A stretch of 64,000 bases of DNA from Gammaproteobacteria bacterium (GCA_022819855.1 JAJEGN010000012.1:446746-510745), one strand, 5' to 3'; shown: positions 26,427-35,917, counted from the first letter of the stretch. The notes: a model not told the origin generated them from the sequence alone. Numbers and translations are program-made.

Positions 26427-27095
26427 ATGACGCCCAAACGGTTCGCCAAACTCAAGCAGGCGCTGACGAGGCGCCAGCCCGATCTGACCGTGCTCGCCGA
26501 CGGCGTGCATAAGCCCCATAACATCTCCGCCATCCTGAGAACCTGCGACGCGGTCGGTATTCATCGGCTTCATGCCGTCTCGCCCGACGGTGCGATCCGA
26601 CGTCATCACATGATGGCCGGGGGCTCGAAGCGATGGGTCGAGGTTGTCACGCACCCAAGTGTCGACGCTGCGGCAACCTCGATGCGCGCGGAGGGCTGGC
26701 AGCTAGCGGCCGCTCACGCGGAACAGGGATCTCGCGACTACCGTGACATCGATTACACCGAGCACATCGCGGTCATTCTCGGCGCCGAGCTCTACGGGCC
26801 AAGTGAACGGGCGCTCGAACACGCAGATTTCTCGATCCGGATACCGATGCATGGCCTCGTCGAGTCGCTCAATGTCTCGGTCGCCGCGGCCGTGATCCTG
26901 TTCGAAGCGGAACGCCAGCGGCGCGCGGCTGGGCTCTACGACCGGTCGAGGCTTGATCCGGATGAATTCGAACAGACGCTGTTCGAATGGGCCTATCCCG
27001 ACATCGCCCGGCGCTGTCGCGCCAGGGACCTGCCCTATCCGCCTCTTGCGGATGACGGCGCGTTACTCGGGAATCCGCTGGCGGGGGGCGTGTAG
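26427..27095 (+). CDS. trmH: tRNA (guanosine-2'-O-)-methyltransferase
   Basis: 222 residues of the SPOUT superfamily. TrmH marks: VLADGVHKPHNISAILRTCDAVG near the start, here as HKPHNISAILRTCDAVG, then ILGAELYGPSERALEHAD and the knot region IPMHGLVESLNVSVAAAVIL. It methylates the ribose of G18 in the D loop of tRNAs. Its last 33 nt overlap the end of the convergent phosphatase-like gene, an unusually long tail overlap. Confidence 0.93.
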   Translation: MTPKRFAKLKQALTRRQPDLTVLADGVHKPHNISAILRTCDAVGIHRLHAVSPDGAIRRHHMMAGGSKRWVEVVTHPSVDAAATSMRAEGWQLAAAHAEQGSRDYRDIDYTEHIAVILGAELYGPSERALEHADFSIRIPMHGLVESLNVSVAAAVILFEAERQRRAAGLYDRSRLDPDEFEQTLFEWAYPDIARRCRARDLPYPPLADDGALLGNPLAGGV

Positions 27096-27749
27096 CGGGT
27101 ACTGCCGGTCCCAACCAAGCGCGTAGCGCAGGCGCAGCGTCTTGACCTTCGCGAACCAGGGCACGGTCACGATGTAGAGGTTGTCGTAGTCGGCCGGACC
27201 GATTTCGGGCACGTTCTTGCTGCCGTGAAGCTCCTCGACGAGCGGCGCGATCGCATCGCCGTTCGTGATAACCAGCACGATTCTGCCCTTGTGCTCGCTC
27301 AGCACATTCGCCATGAAGCCCACGTAGTCGTAGTGATCGGTGACTGCGACATCGAGGCCGAGCCGTTCGGCCAACGGCATCGCGGTCTGGCGGGTCCTCT
27401 GCGCCTCGGTCGCGTAGATCGCGTCGACGCTCGCGATGACGTCGATGTCCTCAAGGAAGTCGGCAAGCAGTTCCGCGCGAGCGCGACCGCGGTCGTTGAG
27501 CGGCGGGTCGGCTGCCGCGCCAGGGCCCTCTGCGTCGACTGCTCCGGCCGCATTACCGGGCGCGCCCGCTGCGGCAACCGAGAGATCGGTGTCGGCGTGA
27601 CGTACGAAGATGATCGTCGTCGTGGCCTGCGACTCGAAGAACCACGCAAGCCCGAATGTCGCGAGCACGAACAGGACGATCGACACGATGCGGCCGCGGC
27701 GTCTTCGCCGCCGGTCCCTGTTTGTCGAACGTTGCGTTGCCTGTGCCAT
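27063..27749 (-). CDS. Membrane-anchored histidine-phosphatase-like protein, degenerate site
   Basis: 228 residues: a very basic N-terminus (RDRRRRRRGR), one membrane segment (~20-38), then a histidine phosphatase superfamily domain facing the periplasm. The first motif is FVRHADTD (RHAD instead of RHGE). The second catalytic His, normally in a VxGHS-type strand, is replaced: the strand reads VLVITNGDAIAPLVEEL with Asn in its place. It is therefore likely catalytically weak or a pseudo-enzyme. It follows a small membrane protein gene by 6 nt, so the two form an operon. Confidence 0.8.
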   Translation of the reverse strand: MAQATQRSTNRDRRRRRRGRIVSIVLFVLATFGLAWFFESQATTTIIFVRHADTDLSVAAAGAPGNAAGAVDAEGPGAAADPPLNDRGRARAELLADFLEDIDVIASVDAIYATEAQRTRQTAMPLAERLGLDVAVTDHYDYVGFMANVLSEHKGRIVLVITNGDAIAPLVEELHGSKNVPEIGPADYDNLYIVTVPWFAKVKTLRLRYALGWDRQYPLHAPRQRIPE

Positions 27750-27755
27750 CGCGCC

Positions 27756-28079
27756 TCAGTCGCGCAAGTCGCGCTCTTCGATCACCGTGGATTCAGCCTC
27801 GATGATTCTCCCCTGCCCCGCCTTGCGCCGGTTGTCCTGCGTCGAGGCCTCGCGTCGCGCGTCTGCCGCGGACGCGGCCGCGCGGCGTACGCCGCGCAGT
27901 TGCCACCGAATCCGTATCCAGAAATAGATCGCGACAACCACGCCGACCGCCAGAACGAACGCCAGTACGACCGCTCCCATGATGACCGAGACGATCAACG
28001 CCAGGCCCGCGACGAGCAAGGAAAGTACCTGCGCGACGGGATTGCCCGACAGCAACGCGCGAACGGATCTTGCGTTCAT
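27756..28079 (-). CDS. Small two-helix membrane protein, unknown
   Basis: 107 residues with two hydrophobic segments (about 17-35 and 38-56, the latter ending VVVAIYFWIRIRW) and a charged C-terminal tail rich in Arg, Ala and Glu. I do not recognise a family. It stands 6 nt upstream of the phosphatase-like membrane protein, so they are probably made together and may act together at the inner membrane. Confidence 0.7.
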   Translation of the reverse strand: MNARSVRALLSGNPVAQVLSLLVAGLALIVSVIMGAVVLAFVLAVGVVVAIYFWIRIRWQLRGVRRAAASAADARREASTQDNRRKAGQGRIIEAESTVIEERDLRD

Positions 28080-28258
28080 CCGGCGATTTTAACTCAGCAC
28101 GCGTCGAGCCGCCGATGCAAGCCGTCGAACCGAGGCGCCGGGACTCGATCCGGCTCAGCGGTTACTTCAGCGACGCTCCGTGCGAGAATGGGCGCACCCG
28201 ACACGACCACCAATTACTGGGCGTGACCCTTCCGACTACCAGTGTGCTCGGGTTTACC

Positions 28259-28346
28259 GGAGAGGTGGCAGAGTGGTCGAATGCGGCGGTCTTGAAAACC
28301 GTTGACCGGTAACGGTCCGGGGGTTCGAATCCCTCCCTCTCCGCCA
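28259..28346 (+). tRNA. tRNA-Ser (TGA anticodon) with encoded CCA
   Basis: 88 nt including CCA. The acceptor GGAGAGG pairs with CCTCTCC, the anticodon loop is CTTGAAA (anticodon TGA), there is a long class II variable arm (GTTGACCGGTAACGGT), and the T loop is TTCGAAT. The discriminator is G. It is followed directly by a terminator hairpin. Confidence 0.97.
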
Positions 28347-28347
28347 A

Positions 28348-28385
28348 CCATAAGAAACGCCCCGCGTCCGGGGCATTTCTTATGG
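28348..28385. terminator. Intrinsic terminator after tRNA-Ser
   Basis: CCATAAGAAA-C-GCCCCG and CGGGGC-A-TTTCTTATGG form one long stem around a short loop. The lower stem is A/T-rich, which supplies the T stretch after the GC core on the plus strand. It begins 2 nt after the tRNA CCA. Confidence 0.85.
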
Positions 28386-28601
28386 CCTGTTGAGCCGAAG
28401 CCTTGATGAGCAACCCCCGCTTCGACATGAGCCGCGTCAGCGGCGGGGGAACGCACAGGCAACGCAGTCGCCGAGCGGTCCCGCGGCGAATTGTGGATCC
28501 ACTGCCCGCTCCGGTCGGGCCGCCAATCTCGTGAGACCTGACAACTATCCCATCGGGAGCATATGATCCTGAATTCGGGAGGATTGTCGTGGAGCAAGAA
28601 C

Positions 28602-29723
28602 ATGTCTAACAAACGAATAACTTCAGCGGTCCTTGGAGCCTTTGTTTTTCTCGTCGGCGCAGGATCCGTCGTCGGCAACATCATCACCGGCGAAGGCCTT
28701 CCCAACCCGAATCCCGTGCTCACGAACCAATGGGGCGAATTGCCGGCCGGGCGAAGCTGGGGACACACGGCCGGTATCGATATCGATCTCACCGACGGCC
28801 ATGTCTGGGCTTACGAGCGCTGTGGATCGGCAGCCGGCGGGGCTGCCGCCGGGCCCGTCAATTGCGATACGAATCCGGTCGATCCGATATTCAAGTTCGA
28901 TCGGCACACCGGGGAGGTGCTGGCCAATTTCGGCGCCGGAATTTTCACGATACCCCACGGGATCGACGTGGACCATGAAGGCAACGTGTGGGTCACCGAC
29001 TTCGCCACCAACGCCGACGGCAGCAAGGGTCAGCAAGTGCACAAGTTCAGCCCCGACGGCGAGCTGTTGATGAGCCTGGGGGTCGCGGGGCAGACGGGTA
29101 CCGATGGCGCCCATTTCAATCAGCCGAACGACGTTGTCGTCGCGCCAGACGGCAGTATCTTCGTATCGGACGGCCACAACGGCCAGGGCATGACCAGTGC
29201 TGCCGCGGTCGAAGAGGGCCGGCAGTCCGGTCAGACGGGCCGCATCCTCAAATTCGCACCGGACGGTACCTTCATCACCCAGTGGGGGCAGCTCGGGACG
29301 GCGCATGGCGAATTTCGTACGCCCCACGGGCTGGATATCGATTCGCAGAATCGCCTCTGGGTAGTGGATCGCGGCAACCATCGCCTGGAGATATTCGACC
29401 TGGACGGCAACTACCTGGAATCCCGCTACAGCTACGGCCGCGTCAGCGGGATCTTCATTACCGACGACGATATGGTCTATGCGATCGATTCCGAATCCGA
29501 ACCGTACAACCACATCAACTGGATTTCAGGCGTGCGCATCGGCCCACTGGACGAGGATCGAATCGTCGGCTTTATTCCGGGATATCCCACCGAAACCCGC
29601 GGGTATCAGTCGACCGCGGGCGAGGGGGTGGCGGTGGCTGCCGACGGCACGGTTTTCGTCGCTGAAGGGCCTGCCTCGATTCCCATTGCCGGAGGGTCGT
29701 TCAGCCGATACAGCGCGCAGTAG
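28602..29723 (+). CDS. Secreted NHL-repeat beta-propeller protein
   Basis: 373 residues from the ATG at 28602 (GGAG 7 nt upstream); an in-frame ATG at 28563 adds 13 residues. A signal peptide of ~25 residues is followed by NHL blades, for example [38 protein letters not shown], and [21 protein letters not shown]. The build resembles the peptidyl-alpha-hydroxyglycine lyase-like propellers found in marine gammaproteobacteria; activity is unknown. It opens the envelope-oxidation region and ends at its own terminator. Confidence 0.82.
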   Translation: MSNKRITSAVLGAFVFLVGAGSVVGNIITGEGLPNPNPVLTNQWGELPAGRSWGHTAGIDIDLTDGHVWAYERCGSAAGGAAAGPVNCDTNPVDPIFKFDRHTGEVLANFGAGIFTIPHGIDVDHEGNVWVTDFATNADGSKGQQVHKFSPDGELLMSLGVAGQTGTDGAHFNQPNDVVVAPDGSIFVSDGHNGQGMTSAAAVEEGRQSGQTGRILKFAPDGTFITQWGQLGTAHGEFRTPHGLDIDSQNRLWVVDRGNHRLEIFDLDGNYLESRYSYGRVSGIFITDDDMVYAIDSESEPYNHINWISGVRIGPLDEDRIVGFIPGYPTETRGYQSTAGEGVAVAADGTVFVAEGPASIPIAGGSFSRYSAQ

Positions 29724-29816
29724 CCCGTCGCTTGCGGCCGTGGCGCCCGATGTCCCCGCTGCCGGGGCGCCGGGTCCGCCGCAGCCTTCAGGCGACCGGC
29801 GCCCCCTCCCCCCAGT

Positions 29817-29847
29817 AAAAAAATGCCCCGATTCCGGGGCATTTTTT
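29817..29847. terminator. Bidirectional intrinsic terminator
   Basis: AAAAAAATGCCCCG-ATT-CCGGGGCATTTTTT gives a GC stem with a T-run on the plus strand and an A-run that becomes a T-run on the minus strand. It lies between the convergent NHL gene and the sulfotransferase-like gene, serving both. Confidence 0.9.
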
Positions 29848-29887
29848 GGCTCATCGCGCGAGCGGCTCGAAATGATCGGCTCGCGAG

Positions 29888-31747
29888 TCAGAATGATCGG
29901 CCCTCGAATCCCGAGTAGTCGCTGGGATACTTGTAAACGCGGTACATCCGCCCGTTCTCCGGAACTTCGTAATCGAGCACACGCTCGCCCTCGGGCGTGA
30001 CTTCGATGATCTGCTTGTTGTGTGCATTGACGAAGATCGTGTTGCCGTTCGGCAAGCGGTCCCAGCCGCTCATGAAGGGCGAGAAGTAGTTTTCGCTGGC
30101 ATCCGCGTTCCACGTCCAGACGATTTCGGGCTGGGCGTCCGTTTCGTAGAGCCCGTCGGCACCGATCGGGAGCCGGAATTCGATCAGGTCCGAATAGGAA
30201 TTCTCGAAGTCCATACCCGCCTCGGGATCGAACGTGCCGTCGAGACGGCGTTTCGTGCCGTTGTTGTAGACGAGCATGTTGCCCGCTCCCGGCAGACCCT
30301 CGGTAATCCAGCGGGCGTCGTGCTGCCAGTACAGCGTCGCCTCATCGAGCGATCCGCTCTTCGTTGTGAGCGGGTTGCCCCAGCGATAGATCAGGTCGCC
30401 GCCGCGACCGTGCCGCCCTCCGCTGTCGCCGGCAGCTTCGGCCATCGTCGTGCTGTGATCGATGAACCACAACTCGCCGTAAGTCGCCGAGCTCAGCACG
30501 ACCTGGTCCAGTTCCGCGTTGTAGTCGACGCTGTTGACATGGTTCATCTGCCCGCCGACGAACATCACGTAGTCTTCCCTTAGATAGTTGATGTCGATCT
30601 TGCCGACCTCGGCCTCGACATCGCCGTAGTTTGCGCGCTCGGGGAATTTGTCCTGCACGAGGTGGTCCCAGGAATTCCACTGCCAGACGATTTCCGTGGA
30701 GCCATCGTCGAGATCGGGCTGCAGCTCGACGATCTTGTCGAGCCAGATCGTTTCGGCTTCCGCCGGAAACACGCCGTCCCAACCCATCGCGCGCACCTCT
30801 TCGCGGCTGAACGCGGTATAGGCGATCGCGAGGATGTTGCCGTTCGGCATGTAGTCGACGTCGTGATGAATCACGTGCCTGCCGGGCACGTCCATCTCGT
30901 ATTCCCAGACGACGTTGCTGTCCCAGTCGAGAAGTTGAACGGTGCCCGCGGCGCCGACCGGATATGGCTCGTCGTGCATCCAGTGATAGCTGGATACCGT
31001 GCGCAGAAGCAAGCCGTTTTCGAGCAGATAGGCTACCGAGCCCTCCGGCTGATAGGGCGCGGGCGCCCACTCATGCACTTTTTCGCCGTTCATGTCCGTC
31101 AGATAGATGCGATTGGCGTTGTGCCCGCCAAACGCGGCATCGTGTACCAGCGTATAGCCTTCGAATGCGCGGTCGTCGCTGCCCGGCAGAATGTCGCCGA
31201 CGATTTCGCTCACGTACTCGTTCATGCGCCGCGCCAGGCTCATATTCTGGAAGTTCGCGGCGCCGGGACCGCCGTCTGCCGCGCCGCCGGGAGGCGGTCC
31301 ACCGGGTGGGGGCCCGCCGGCGCCCGGCCCACCGGGAGGCGGCCCCGGGGGACCCGGCGGATTCAACTCTTCGCCAGTCAGATTCCAGTCGCCGTCGCGA
31401 TCGAGGTAGGCCAGAGACCGGCTCGCGCGGGCAAGCTCATCGGCAGACACGCTCAGGTCGCCGTCTTCGTCCAGCGCGCGGATTACCAACTGCTGCCGGA
31501 TCATGCCGCGAATCGGCGCCGGACCGCCCATTTCCTCGAGACTCAGAGCGCCGTCGCCGTCGCTGTCGAGGCTCAGCAGGCGCTCGCTTGCCGCCAGAAC
31601 TTCACCGGTCGACAACGCCTGGTCGTTGTCGGCATCGAGCGTACGCAAAACGGTTTGCAGCCGCTCGGCACCGGGTGGCTGGGCAGTCGCCAGGCCCGGC
31701 AGAATCAGTGAAACCAACAGAGCTGCCGCGGTGAGGTACTTGATCAT
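29888..31747 (-). CDS. EF-hand / arylsulfotransferase-like (ASST) fusion, secreted
   Basis: 619 residues: signal peptide (1-22), four EF-hand calcium loops (DADNDQALSTGE, DSDGDGALSLEE, DEDGDLSVSADE, DRDGDWNLTGEE), a Pro/Gly-rich linker at ~130-160, then a beta-propeller typical of the arylsulfate sulfotransferase family (HVIHHDVDYMPNGNILAIAY, NHVNSVDYNAELDQVVLSS, WDRLPNGNTIFVNAHNKQ). ASST enzymes move sulfate between phenolic compounds in the periplasm; family propellers also include non-sulfating members, so activity is not assured. The calcium module at the N-terminus is an uncommon addition. Confidence 0.82.
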   Translation of the reverse strand: MIKYLTAAALLVSLILPGLATAQPPGAERLQTVLRTLDADNDQALSTGEVLAASERLLSLDSDGDGALSLEEMGGPAPIRGMIRQQLVIRALDEDGDLSVSADELARASRSLAYLDRDGDWNLTGEELNPPGPPGPPPGGPGAGGPPPGGPPPGGAADGGPGAANFQNMSLARRMNEYVSEIVGDILPGSDDRAFEGYTLVHDAAFGGHNANRIYLTDMNGEKVHEWAPAPYQPEGSVAYLLENGLLLRTVSSYHWMHDEPYPVGAAGTVQLLDWDSNVVWEYEMDVPGRHVIHHDVDYMPNGNILAIAYTAFSREEVRAMGWDGVFPAEAETIWLDKIVELQPDLDDGSTEIVWQWNSWDHLVQDKFPERANYGDVEAEVGKIDINYLREDYVMFVGGQMNHVNSVDYNAELDQVVLSSATYGELWFIDHSTTMAEAAGDSGGRHGRGGDLIYRWGNPLTTKSGSLDEATLYWQHDARWITEGLPGAGNMLVYNNGTKRRLDGTFDPEAGMDFENSYSDLIEFRLPIGADGLYETDAQPEIVWTWNADASENYFSPFMSGWDRLPNGNTIFVNAHNKQIIEVTPEGERVLDYEVPENGRMYRVYKYPSDYSGFEGRSF

Positions 31748-31885
31748 GTGCGTCTCGTCATGGGGGATGGTGAGTGGATTCCGGCTTGCGGCGACCGTCC
31801 GCTTGTGACCGTCAAGCGTTCGTTATATACGTACGGCACAGGCGCTCTTCGCCGTTGCGCCTTGGGCGGATTTTCGCCGGTTCGC

Positions 31886-31922
31886 GAGTATATAACTTGA
31901 CAGACGTAAAGTCAGTCTCTAG
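31886..31922 (+). promoter_or_regulatory. Operator/promoter site 1, before the DUF1592 gene
   Basis: The core ACTTGAC-AGAC-GTAAAGT (31895-31912) is an imperfect palindrome with a 4-nt centre. It is embedded in a longer conserved block that begins GAGTATATAAC and ends TCTCTAG. A -35 box TTGACA (31897-31902) lies within it and 17 nt further is TAGTCT as a -10. The same block recurs at 40415-40451 and, more loosely, at 34440-34467. A repressor bound here would cover the -35. The likely owner is the TetR protein encoded at 40681. Confidence 0.75.
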
Positions 31923-31976
31923 TCTCGAATCGAGGTTTTCTGCCTCGATTTCATCCAGGCGTATGGTGACCCACCG

Positions 31977-34394
31977 ATGACTTTTCGAGTTCCACTTGCG
32001 ACGTTCCCTGCGCTGTGGCTTGCCGCCGTGCCTGCCGGCAATACGCAGGACAGCTTCAGCCACGATGCCGATGGCTACCGGTCGCTCGTCAACCGCTATT
32101 GCCTCGACTGTCACAACGCGGCCGAAGCAACCGCCGGCCTGCAACTGGAAACACGGGACATGGCCAATCTCGGCGAGGAGGCCGAGCTTTGGGAAAGGGT
32201 CATCACGAAGCTGCGCGGCGCAATGATGCCGCCGGTGGGTGAACCGCGGCCCGACGATGCAACGTACCACGAGTTTCGCGAATGGCTCGAGGACGAGCTC
32301 GATGCAGCGGCCGAACGCAACCCGAATCCCGGTCGTCCGGGTCTCTACCGGCTCAACCGCACCGAGTACGCGACCGCGATCCGCGATCTGCTCGACCTCG
32401 AGATTGACGTCGAAGCACTGCTCGCGCCCGATGACTCGGTCTACGGCTTCGACAATATCGCCGATGTGCTCGGCGTGTCGCCTACCCTCCTCGAAGGCTA
32501 CCTCGCCGCCGCCGACCGCATCAGCGCCATCGCCGTCGGGGATCCCGAATTTCCACCGGAGGAGCACCGCTACCAGGTCAGCCAGCGTTTTTCGCAGGAC
32601 GAACATATCGAGGGCCTGCCCTGGGGAACGCGCGGCGGTATCCGCATCGAGCACAACTTCCCGCTCGATGGCGTTTACGACATCGACACCGAATTCCTGA
32701 CCAACTCGGTGCTGGGAATTCGCGGCCTGCAGTTCCCTCATCAGTACGAGATTGCGGTGGACGGGCAGCGCGTCAAGCTCGTCACGATCGGCGGCCATGC
32801 CGATTACATGGAGATGATGGAGAACACCGAAGCCTCGCAGCGAACGCTCAATGCCCGCACTGGGCTGCGCCTGCGACTCACCGCGGGCATCCATGTGATT
32901 ACGGCCACGTTCATCGAGAAAACGGGCGCGATCGACGTGGCGCAGCTTCGGCCTTTCGAAATGGATACGTTCGACCCCGTGTATCTCGGCGGCATCCCGG
33001 CCCTGGCAAGCCTGACGATCCGCGGGCCGTTCGACGGGTCTGCGCCGTCCGGCGATACGCCGAGCCGCAAGGCGATATTCACCTGCCAGCCTGCTAGCAC
33101 CAACGACGAGGTCTTCTGTGCCGAGCGCATCCTTTCGCGCATCGCAGAACGTGCTTTCCGACGTCCGATTTCCGAAACCGACGTCGATGAACTCATCGAA
33201 TTCTTCGAACTCGGCCGCGAGGAGAAGGGAACGTTCGACGGCGGGATTCAGACGGGACTGCGCCGAATTCTCGCCAGTCCCGAATTCACATTCCGCTTCG
33301 AACTTGATCCCACGGGTGCGCAGGAAGGCGAAATATTCGAAGTCAGCAACCTCGAACTTGCATCGCGGCTGTCGTTCTTCCTCTGGAGCACGATCCCGGA
33401 TGATGAACTCGTGGACCTCGCCGCCGCCGGTCAGCTCAGCGATCCCGATGTGCTCGAGCAGCAGGTCAGACGCATGCTGGCGGATCCCAGGTCGCGTGCC
33501 ATTGTCGATAATTTTGCGGGCCAATGGCTGCAGCTTCGCAACCTCGCGAGCGTCGAACCCGATCTGCTCGGCTATCCGGATTTCGATGACAATCTCCGCG
33601 AGGGCTTCCGGGAGGAAACCTCGCTGTTCTTCGAGAGCATCCTGCGCGAGGATCGCAGTGTCGTTGATCTGCTTACAGCCGATTACACCTACCTGAACGA
33701 ACGCCTGGCCCGTCATTACGGCATCGGCGGCGTCCATGGCAGCGACTTCCGGCGCGTCGAACTCGACGATGACGTGCGCCATGGTCTGCTCGGTCACGGC
33801 AGCATCCTGACCGTGACTTCGTTCCCGCACCGCACGTCACCGGTCGTGCGCGGCGCCTGGGTACTGGAGAATCTGCTCGGTACGCCACCGCCGGACCCGC
33901 CCGACGACGTACCCGCACTCGAGGAAACGGACCCCGAGTCGCTCGATTCACAGCCGTTGCGCGTGCGCCTGCAGCGCCACCGCGACAATCCGGCCTGCGC
34001 TGGCTGCCACAACATCATGGATCCGATCGGCTTTGCGATGGAACAGTTCGACGCCATCGGCCGGTTCCGTACCCGCGACGCGCGCGGCAATCCGATTGAC
34101 GCATCCGGTCAGCTCGCGAGCGGGCAACCGATCGACGGCGTCAGCGCACTGCGCCAGGCGCTCGTCGAGCAGCCGGAGTTTTTCGTCCATACGTTCGCCG
34201 AAAAGTTGCTGACGTACGCGATCGGCCGTGGCCTTGAGTATTACGACATGCCGACCGTGCGGGCGATTGTCGACAATGCGGCGGACGAGGATTACCGCAT
34301 GTCGGCGATCGTGCTTGAAGTCGTCAATTCCGCTCCGTTTCGGATGAAGGTCGCAAGGGGCAGCAGCGAATTGACGGCGGCCACACTGGAGTGA
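31977..34394 (+). CDS. DUF1592/DUF1588-type planctomycete-style cytochrome protein
   Basis: 805 residues, secreted (N-terminal hydrophobic stretch ~4-20). Order: a c-type haem site CLDCH near residue 42 (PSD1/DUF1587-like), a carbohydrate-binding-like domain (~210-330), DUF1592/1595 helices (ERILSRIAERAFRRPISE), DUF1588 (RHGLLGHGSILTVTSFPHRTSP, here as GHGSILTVTSFPHRTSP) with a second haem-type site CAGCH, and DUF1585 at the end. These proteins occur beside DUF1552 proteins, as here, and are thought to act in oxidation of polymers or aromatic matter at the envelope, but no member has a firm function. The gene is under operator site 1. Confidence 0.88.
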   Translation: MTFRVPLATFPALWLAAVPAGNTQDSFSHDADGYRSLVNRYCLDCHNAAEATAGLQLETRDMANLGEEAELWERVITKLRGAMMPPVGEPRPDDATYHEFREWLEDELDAAAERNPNPGRPGLYRLNRTEYATAIRDLLDLEIDVEALLAPDDSVYGFDNIADVLGVSPTLLEGYLAAADRISAIAVGDPEFPPEEHRYQVSQRFSQDEHIEGLPWGTRGGIRIEHNFPLDGVYDIDTEFLTNSVLGIRGLQFPHQYEIAVDGQRVKLVTIGGHADYMEMMENTEASQRTLNARTGLRLRLTAGIHVITATFIEKTGAIDVAQLRPFEMDTFDPVYLGGIPALASLTIRGPFDGSAPSGDTPSRKAIFTCQPASTNDEVFCAERILSRIAERAFRRPISETDVDELIEFFELGREEKGTFDGGIQTGLRRILASPEFTFRFELDPTGAQEGEIFEVSNLELASRLSFFLWSTIPDDELVDLAAAGQLSDPDVLEQQVRRMLADPRSRAIVDNFAGQWLQLRNLASVEPDLLGYPDFDDNLREGFREETSLFFESILREDRSVVDLLTADYTYLNERLARHYGIGGVHGSDFRRVELDDDVRHGLLGHGSILTVTSFPHRTSPVVRGAWVLENLLGTPPPDPPDDVPALEETDPESLDSQPLRVRLQRHRDNPACAGCHNIMDPIGFAMEQFDAIGRFRTRDARGNPIDASGQLASGQPIDGVSALRQALVEQPEFFVHTFAEKLLTYAIGRGLEYYDMPTVRAIVDNAADEDYRMSAIVLEVVNSAPFRMKVARGSSELTAATLE

Positions 34395-34439
34395 GCGTCA
34401 GGTTTCGGGCGCCACAAGCTTGCAGGGAATTGACGGTTT

Positions 34440-34468
34440 AGTATACTGTCTTTGACAAATGTCAAGGC
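34440..34468 (+). promoter_or_regulatory. Operator/promoter site 3, before the DUF1552 gene
   Basis: CTTTGAC-AAAT-GTCAAGG (34450-34467) has the same half-site spacing as sites 1 and 2 and is preceded by AGTATACT, matching the AGTATA of the other two. TTGACA (34452-34457) can serve as -35; the -10 is poor. It stands 37 nt before the DUF1552 start. The similarity is weaker than between sites 1 and 2, so binding by the same regulator is inferred. Confidence 0.6.
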
Positions 34469-34504
34469 TATTTGTGACGATTTGGCATCGGGGAGCGTAA
34501 GTCC

Positions 34505-35839
34505 ATGACTATTTTCAAGAAATCCTTGCCGCGCCGAACGTTTCTGCAGGGCGCCGGGGCCTCCGTAGCGCTGCCGTTCGTCAGTGCCATGGTCCCGTCG
34601 CTGACCGCACTCGCCCAGACGGCGGCAGCACGGCCAAAGCGCGCGGGTTTCATTTACGTGCCGCACGGCATGATCATGACCGAATCGGTCGACTACTGGA
34701 CGCCGACGACGGTTGGCGAGAACTTCGAGTTCACGTCGACGCTGAAGCCGCTCGAGCGCTTTCGCGATCACGTGACGATCGTCAGCAACATGATGGGCGC
34801 CGACGGCGTTGGACAGCACACCGGCGCCCCTGCAGCATGGCTGACGGACACCTATCCGAAGAAGACGCAGGGCGCCGATATCGAGGCCGGTACGTCGATC
34901 GATCAGATCATCGCCGGACAGATCGGGCAGGACACCGTGTTCCCCTCGATGCAGCTTGCGATCGAGGATGTCAGCAGTCTCGTCGGCACCTGCGACGCGG
35001 GCTATGCGTGTTCATATCTCAATACGGTCTCCTACGCTTCGCCGACCGAACCGTTACCGAACCAGGTCAATCCTCGTACGGTTTTCGAGCGGATGTTCGG
35101 GGGCACGGGCACGACCGAACAGCGCCGCGCGCGCATGCGTCAGAACCGCAGCATTCTCGATTCGATCTACGAAGAATCGGAGCGCCTCGGCAAGACGCTC
35201 GGTTCGCCCGACCGCGTACGCATCGGCAACTACCTCGACAACATTCGCGAGGTAGAGCGCCGCATTGAACGTGCCGAAGCCCGAGCTGAGGAGCTTTCGA
35301 CCACGGCGCCCGACTCACCGGTCGGCGTTCCGCAGTCATTCGAGGAACATGTCGGCATCATGTTCGATCTGCTGCACGTGGCTTATCAGGCCGACATCTC
35401 GCGAGTGTTCTCGTTCATGATGGCCCGCGACCTCAGCGGACTGAGTTACCCGCAGATCGGCGTACCCGAGCCGCACCATGCCATTTCGCACCATCAGAAC
35501 TCGGCCGAGACGATGGAGAAGCACCACAAGGTGAACATCTATCACATCGGCCTGTTCGCGGAGTTCGTCGACAAGCTTGCGAATACGCCCGACGGCGACG
35601 GCAGCCTGCTCGACCATTCGCTGCTCATGTACGGCAGTGGCATGAGTAACGGCAACGAGCACATCAAGCTGCGGCTGCCGACGGCGCTCGTCAGCGGTTT
35701 CGTGCGCGGCAATCGGCACATTCAGCCGCCGGATTACACGAAGCCGATCGGCGATCTGCACATCGACATCGCGCAGCAGATGGGCGTTGAGCTTGAGACC
35801 TTCGGTCGGAGCAAGGGCAGCACCGTCGGTCTGGCCTGA
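34505..35839 (+). CDS. DUF1552 Tat-exported protein
   Basis: 444 residues with a twin-arginine signal (LPRRTFLQGAGASVALPF). DUF1552 features are FIYVPHGMIMTESVDYW, VSNMMGADGVGQHTG and AISHHQNSAETMEKHHK. DUF1552 is distantly related to the alkaline-phosphatase/sulfatase fold-like DUF1501 group, and is nearly always next to DUF1592-type proteins, forming a two-gene unit of unknown reaction. Here it follows that partner after 110 nt with a promoter of its own. Export by Tat implies folding with a cofactor in the cytoplasm. Confidence 0.88.
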   Translation: MTIFKKSLPRRTFLQGAGASVALPFVSAMVPSLTALAQTAAARPKRAGFIYVPHGMIMTESVDYWTPTTVGENFEFTSTLKPLERFRDHVTIVSNMMGADGVGQHTGAPAAWLTDTYPKKTQGADIEAGTSIDQIIAGQIGQDTVFPSMQLAIEDVSSLVGTCDAGYACSYLNTVSYASPTEPLPNQVNPRTVFERMFGGTGTTEQRRARMRQNRSILDSIYEESERLGKTLGSPDRVRIGNYLDNIREVERRIERAEARAEELSTTAPDSPVGVPQSFEEHVGIMFDLLHVAYQADISRVFSFMMARDLSGLSYPQIGVPEPHHAISHHQNSAETMEKHHKVNIYHIGLFAEFVDKLANTPDGDGSLLDHSLLMYGSGMSNGNEHIKLRLPTALVSGFVRGNRHIQPPDYTKPIGDLHIDIAQQMGVELETFGRSKGSTVGLA

Positions 35840-35917
35840 GCCGATCAGCAGATTTCGTGTCTGACTAAACTGCGGTGGCGGCCATTGGGCCGCCACTGTC
35901 GTCTGGGAGTAGAAAAA

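Noticed and set aside
31798..31835. Fourth TetR-type operator before the sulfotransferase-like gene
   Set aside because: On the minus strand a GTATATAAC followed by CTTGACGGTCACAAG is suggestive, but the second half-site does not match GTMAAG, so it was not listed.
31812..33830. 672-codon minus-strand frame opposite the DUF1592 gene
   Set aside because: Antisense of a gene with recognised haem sites and DUF domains; it also covers operator site 1.
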